54,747 nt of DNA from Spirochaetota bacterium (GTDB taxonomy: Bacteria; Spirochaetota; UBA4802; JAGODF01). The translations under genes were made by a program, and so were the position numbers. The stretch covers positions 1 to 54,747 of the forward strand of contig JARKUF010000028.1 in assembly GCA_029974015.1 (NCBI GenBank), in the 5' to 3' direction. Positions within the stretch are counted from its first letter, which is position 1; every line of letters starts with the position of its first letter. The notes beneath the pieces are model-generated. The model was not told where the DNA came from. It saw only the letters and a list, made by a program, of their open reading frames with translations, and ran no database searches. Below, one piece after another: positions 51,078-54,747 of the stretch.

Positions 51078-52151
51078 TCAGCGATAAGTTTTGAACGTCG
51101 TCGTCGTACGTTCTATCGTGAGCGCCATCTCGACGGGAGGATCATAGCTCCCGTCGGACCTGTTGTAATCTTCGCCGAAATCCTTCGAGCCGACCGGCAT
51201 CATGCCGCCCGCGTATTTGGCGATTTCCGGCGTGATGACGATCCTTCCCTTACGGACGATACCGTGTTCATCAACCTCTATGAGGACAGGGACTTTACCC
51301 CGGTAAGGATATTTCATCATAGGATCGGCAATGGAGATCACCTGCATGTAAAATCCGCTTTTTATCGAACCGTTTAGGTGAAACGCGACGGTGCAGCCAT
51401 GGGAAGGCTCCATCCAGCTCGATTTTCCGTCAAGATTGACCGCCGACGGCACGGATTCGCTTTCCCCGGGCACGGCGATAAACTCAAGCGCGCCTCCTCG
51501 CACGGAAAATCTCGAATCCGAAACGAGCGTGCCCGCCGCGGCGGACCCATCGGGATATAGCTGCACTATCCGCTCTTTCCTGAACTTCATCCTCGTCGTT
51601 CCGCGCCTGAGCATCGTGTCCCGGGTCGGTTTTAGCGAGGCGGGACTCCCGTCCTCGTAAAAGGAAACGTACCCGGCGCGGGCGTGCAGAGCGCCGCCCT
51701 TGTAATGGATGACCGTGTCTTTTTTCATGAAGCCGCTCATCAGTTTTCCCGATCGATAAAACCGCATATATCCCATTTTTCTGAAGAGGATGTCTGTTCC
51801 TCCGGCGGTGAAGACGATATCTTCTCCGGGATAGGCAAGCTTCAGGGAACCGTTTTCATGAAGCTCCAAGGCGTATCCGATCATGTTGCCGTCCGGTTCG
51901 CTGATTGTGCTGGAATTATTGTAGGTGTCCACGCACGCAACCGCACGATCGCCCGCGTAGAGCGTCTGCGGGGTCTTGAGTCTGATGTAATGGGGCATCC
52001 CCGCGGGATACCGTTCTTCCGCCACGCCGCTTATTTTTCTGCCGTTGATTTCCACCGTGAAAACGTCGCAGGCGCACAAGTGAAGCGTCGCAACGAGCAA
52101 AATAGCCCTGGAAATGGGCGCTGTTAATCGATATATGCCGCATTTACTCAT
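51078..52151 (-). CDS. Putative lipoprotein with short strand repeats
   Basis: 357 residues from the ATG at 52151, preceded by GGAGA. A hydrophobic segment ends in LHLCAC, a lipobox-like sequence. The mature part has repeated GxLKLAYPGE/YRSGKLMSGF/FYEDGSPASL-type turns as in MORN-like or Tyr-rich repeat proteins, which line up with charged strands. No enzyme motif. Its start lies inside the end of the next upstream gene (eight-base overlap), so the two are cotranslated. Confidence 0.65.
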   Translation of the reverse strand: MSKCGIYRLTAPISRAILLVATLHLCACDVFTVEINGRKISGVAEERYPAGMPHYIRLKTPQTLYAGDRAVACVDTYNNSSTISEPDGNMIGYALELHENGSLKLAYPGEDIVFTAGGTDILFRKMGYMRFYRSGKLMSGFMKKDTVIHYKGGALHARAGYVSFYEDGSPASLKPTRDTMLRRGTTRMKFRKERIVQLYPDGSAAAGTLVSDSRFSVRGGALEFIAVPGESESVPSAVNLDGKSSWMEPSHGCTVAFHLNGSIKSGFYMQVISIADPMMKYPYRGKVPVLIEVDEHGIVRKGRIVITPEIAKYAGGMMPVGSKDFGEDYNRSDGSYDPPVEMALTIERTTTTFKTYR

Positions 52152-52758
52152 TATCTTCTCCGTTTGAACATAAAGTAACTTGTCCAACGCTGATGTGCGG
52201 ATAGCGTTCCCCAATATATTCCAGTATTAATAGATTGGATTCATAAATCGTCTTCTCCGACGATAATAGAAGGTCCAGATCAATCACCGGCGATGGATCG
52301 CCGCCGTTTTTTCCCCCGGGCGTTTTCGATAGTACAATACAGCTTCCCATGGGCGCGTCGTTTAGGTATCTTCTTTCGATCCAGGCCCCTCGAACGCCAC
52401 GCAGGTCATATTCGATGACGTCCGAGCGCGGCGCCGTCGAAGAAACGCGCAAAACGCCGCCATCGGCAGATATAAGTAATGAATAACTGCCAGGCAGGCG
52501 CAGTATGGCATAGATACGCCGTATGGTGATGATGAAGCCGGGCAAACCCGCGAAAAAAAGGACGCCGCCGAATATGCGCATGGCGGCGTTATGTTCGTAC
52601 AATGCCCAGTAGGCGCCGTTATATACGACCAGGAGCACCAGCGCAAGAAGCGACACATGGAACAGCGTGTCCCAGGCGCGAGTAAGCGCCGGTAACTGGA
52701 CGGGGATTTCCAGGACACAGGATGGTGCATGCTTACTATGTTCCCTCTTATTATCCAT
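52144..52758 (-). CDS. Hypothetical membrane protein with two helices
   Basis: 204 residues. Transmembrane segments at about 30-50 and 60-82 (LFHVSLLALVLLVVYN and IFGGVLFFAGLPGFIITI), then a soluble domain with a tight strand pattern (GSYSLLISADGGVLRVSSTA, SCIVLSKTPGGKNGGDPSPV). A weak AAGGCAAT lies before the ATG. It overlaps the next gene by eight bases and lies 11 bases after the end of the 153-residue protein. No family recognised. Confidence 0.65.
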   Translation of the reverse strand: MDNKREHSKHAPSCVLEIPVQLPALTRAWDTLFHVSLLALVLLVVYNGAYWALYEHNAAMRIFGGVLFFAGLPGFIITIRRIYAILRLPGSYSLLISADGGVLRVSSTAPRSDVIEYDLRGVRGAWIERRYLNDAPMGSCIVLSKTPGGKNGGDPSPVIDLDLLLSSEKTIYESNLLILEYIGERYPHISVGQVTLCSNGEDNE

Positions 52759-52769
52759 TATTGCCTTCT

Positions 52770-53231
52770 CTAAAGCGCGAAGGGAAGGGAATTGTGAAAG
52801 GCCCTGAGCCGCTTTCTCAGGGATTCGTATATTGCCTTCCCGTCATTTTTAGGATAGCCGCTTGAGTTGACATATTTGACGTTTTTGCTGAAATCGCGCA
52901 ACTCCTCAACGACGCGCCCAAGCTCTGAAAAATCGACCGCGACATTTTTCTTTTTTAGAACGTCCTCGATCAAACCCGCGACCTCCCAGCCCATGGCGTC
53001 CATCCGGGCCACCAGGCCCTTCGCGAGGTTGAAATCAGGTTCGTCCAGGCACAGCACCCGCGATAACGCGTCGGAGTAAGCGTTGTACGCGCTTCCCGGG
53101 GACCCCGATTCCTCAAGCTGCTTTCCCTTGCGGACAAGAGCATGGATCGCTCGAATTTTCCTCTTATTCCGATAAACAATGAAGATAGTCGCGATAATCA
53201 CTCCGATAATGCTCCCTATGGCGGTTTCCAT
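52770..53231 (-). CDS. Hypothetical single-helix membrane protein
   Basis: 153 residues from the ATG at 53231, behind GGAGG. One N-terminal transmembrane helix (METAIGSIIGVIIATIFIVY) followed by a basic turn and a helical soluble domain (EESGSPGSAYNAYSDALSRV, SELGRVVEELRDFSKNVKYV) that resembles a short tetratricopeptide-like bundle. Heads the four-gene minus-strand cluster 53231-50358. Function unknown. Confidence 0.65.
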   Translation of the reverse strand: METAIGSIIGVIIATIFIVYRNKRKIRAIHALVRKGKQLEESGSPGSAYNAYSDALSRVLCLDEPDFNLAKGLVARMDAMGWEVAGLIEDVLKKKNVAVDFSELGRVVEELRDFSKNVKYVNSSGYPKNDGKAIYESLRKRLRAFHNSLPFAL

Positions 53232-53268
53232 GCATCCTCCCTGGCGGTTCCGGTCATCTGGAAATTTT

Positions 53269-53655
53269 TTAGACAAGCCCAACGACGTTCTTCACCGGCA
53301 GGTATCCGAAATACCGGCTGTCCTGCGCGTTTTCCCGGTTGTCGCCCAATACTATGATCGTGTTGTGGGGTACGCCCCCGTCTTCCGGAACGTCCGCGCT
53401 CCGCGAGAGCGTTATAAGCTCTTTATTGCACGCGGCCCCCTCCGTGTCGGGCAAACTTGAAATATTCGGGAGGAGGGAACCGGCCGCGGCGGCGCCGCGG
53501 GCGAATGCGGCGTTAGATTTCTTCGCGAACAGGAGGAGCGACCGGAGCTCGTCCTGGAGGCCGTTGGGCGATTTTCCTCGTTTCATTTTTTTACTGGCAC
53601 GCAATGGAGCTTCCAGATAACGATTATACTGGGGCGATTGGTATATTCTCCACAA
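53269..53655 (-). pseudogene. C-terminal fragment of a signal-peptidase-like protein
   Basis: The last 40 residues carry the box D/E motif of signal peptidase I (NTIIVLGDNRENAQDSRYFG, then YLPVKNVVGL). The catalytic Ser and Lys boxes and the membrane anchor are missing: the upstream part (KMKRGKSPNGLQDELRSLLL) is not recognisable. It ends soon after the GDN box, 38 bases before the ATG of the 53231 gene. A remnant cut by the rearrangement near 53.6 kb is likely; a functional protein cannot be excluded. Confidence 0.55.
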
Positions 53656-53968
53656 CGACCCTTACCATGTCGCACTTGCCGATTACGCTACTCGCGTCGA
53701 GGGCCTATATCCCGATAAACCTTTCGCCCTCGCCGATATTAAGCGCAATATCCTCGTTCAGTCGGACCGTCCTGCACTCATGAGGTCCCTCTACGAGCCG
53801 TATGTAGAGCGCGTCGATTTCTGGAGCTTAGCTTATTTTCATCGAAAATACCTCTCGTTAAAAGTAATACGTAAACACTGTTATGACAACAAATTCTTCG
53901 TTTTCACCGGCTACTATGGGACATACCTGCTTGATCGAGTAATTTTTTCCTGCCAGGGGGCGTTGTAA
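53621..53968 (+). pseudogene. Truncated hypothetical gene fragment
   Basis: An open frame of 115 codons beginning after a stop, with no start near its beginning (first ATG at 53780): WGDWYILHNDPYHVALADYA, then SLYEPYVERVDFWSLAYFHR. The sequence has protein-like composition and ends normally, but its 5' end is missing, right where the signal-peptidase fragment on the other strand begins. No family recognised. Confidence 0.45.
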
Positions 53969-54033
53969 TCGAAATTATATCGATACATGCTTCGCCCTTT
54001 TTTCATCTGTTAGGAAGAACCGGGCGAAATTGA

Positions 54034-54747
54034 AATATCAATTTCATCAATGGAAGCGCCTCTTCCCCGGGACTTTTGCAAGGCATGTTTGGTCAATTTT
54101 ACCTCGCCTGCGGGTACGGTCTCAACTACAATCCGCATGTGCATCTCATCGGCACCAGGGAACTGGTGAACACGGAAACGGGAGAGGTGAATAAAGCCGC
54201 CTTTGTGCAGTTTAAGCGAATACGGTTCGCGTGGATGGATGCGGCGTGCCGCCTATTCCGAAAGATGGAGATGTTTAGCGAAGACGAGATAACCGCCATA
54301 AAGGAACGTTATGCGAACGGATTCCATGTTCATTTTATACCGATAATCGGCACGGAAAGCGAAGTATTATTCTGCACCGTGGAATACCTTGCCGCAGGCT
54401 ACTTCCATAACAGCCAGATTTTAGCCGTGGACCACGCTAAGAAGACGGTCACGTTCCGCTACAAGAGCTGGCTCGATGTTCGCACAAAGGAGAAAAGCTA
54501 TAAAACCGTCACCATGGACATCTACGAGCCCTTCGACTGCGCTCAGGACAAGTTCATGGCAAAGATGCTCTATTTTCTACCCAAAAAGCACCAGAAGATG
54601 ATACGTTACTACGGCATCTACGCCCATGGGGCGGGAGAGAAGCTCAAGAAGATACAAAACGCCACATGGAAGACGGCAATAGAGCATAGTTTCGATGCAA
54701 ACCCGGAAAAATGCCCGGATTGCGGGGCCGAAATGAAACCTTCCGTG
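54034..54747 (+). mobile_element. IS91-like (Y2/HUH) transposase, partial
   Basis: The frame is open from 54034 to the window end, with an ATG at 54085 (MFGQFYLACGYGLNYNPHVH). The HUH metal site is NPHVHLIG, then FVQFKRIRFAWMDAACRLF, and the tyrosine region EYLAAGYFHNSQI. IS91 transposases normally have YxxxY here; in this copy the tyrosines are five apart, so it may be inactive or a variant. Further markers: MIRYYGIYAHGAGEKLKK and the zinc-ribbon start CPDCGAEMK. The N-terminal zinc domain is not seen upstream, so the 5' end is missing; the 3' end runs off the window. IS91 elements move by rolling-circle transposition. Confidence 0.75.

Overview
The window is a mostly ordinary chromosomal segment of a GC-rich bacterium (about 55-60 % GC by eye). 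Its gene content best fits a Spirochaetota-like organism, with moderate confidence: many small lipoproteins with loose lipoboxes, a Cache-HAMP class III cyclase next to a giant FecR/PEGA/PQQ-repeat protein, an RsbRD-type protein, IorAB with PaaK/ACT pairs, and a CIRCE-controlled hsp20-dnaK unit. A deep-branching Desulfobacterota-like origin is not excluded. There is no 16S gene or other decisive marker.

Layout. 1-600: the 3' end of a probable group II intron and the downstream exon of a DUF5655 gene. 0.9-4.6 kb: def and fmt (initiator-tRNA formylation and deformylation), separated by an AT-rich orphan gene, then a PflX-type radical SAM protein. 4.7-9.4 kb: exported proteins and lipoproteins of unknown role. 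9.4-11.6 kb: trxA, dtd and UDP-glucose dehydrogenase. 11.7-16.4 kb: a conserved unknown, an RsbRD_N-like protein and a 1053-residue discoidin/tail-fibre-like protein with 14 tandem 32-residue repeats. 16.7-28.7 kb: an aryl-acid/acyl-CoA region with two paaK-ACT cassettes, iorAB, acs, an FAH-family hydrolase and an amidohydrolase; tmRNA and a single-domain purH lie inside it. 28.9-31.9 kb: a CheX-like protein, a GIY-YIG protein, a zinc-protease-like protein, a FecR lipoprotein and a small very basic exported protein. 32-34.7 kb: hsp20-dnaK behind a perfect CIRCE and a near-consensus promoter. 35-44.8 kb: an outer-membrane protein, a VKOR-DsbA fusion, a cysteine-rich ferredoxin, the cyclase, the FecR/PEGA/PQQ protein and an SH3-like lipoprotein. 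44.8-50 kb: recR, ybaB, dnaX, two tRNA-Ser, adk, ndk and tsaC, all on the minus strand. 50-54.7 kb: a decayed accessory zone with an exonuclease remnant, a four-gene membrane/lipoprotein cluster, a signal-peptidase fragment, an orphan fragment and part of an IS91-like transposase.

The most striking element not explained by genes is a family of intergenic repeats, at least 13 complete or partial copies in 55 kb. Full copies are about 117-127 bp. They have near-perfect 12-bp terminal inverted repeats (GGCAACCTCTAA at the left, TTAGAGGTTCCC or TTAGAGGTTGCC at the right), a GC-rich central hairpin, a conserved linker containing CAGTTACAATT, and a second AT-loop hairpin. This is the architecture of a non-autonomous MITE or REP-like element. 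Copies often end just upstream of a start codon, and two of them bracket the AT-rich gene that splits def from fmt.

Functional links. IorAB would oxidise aryl-pyruvates to aryl-acetyl-CoA, and the PaaK ligases interconvert aryl-acetates and their CoA esters, with two-ACT proteins as likely amino-acid sensors. IorA lacks its usual C-terminal ferredoxin domain. PurH lacks its transformylase half, so that activity must be encoded elsewhere.
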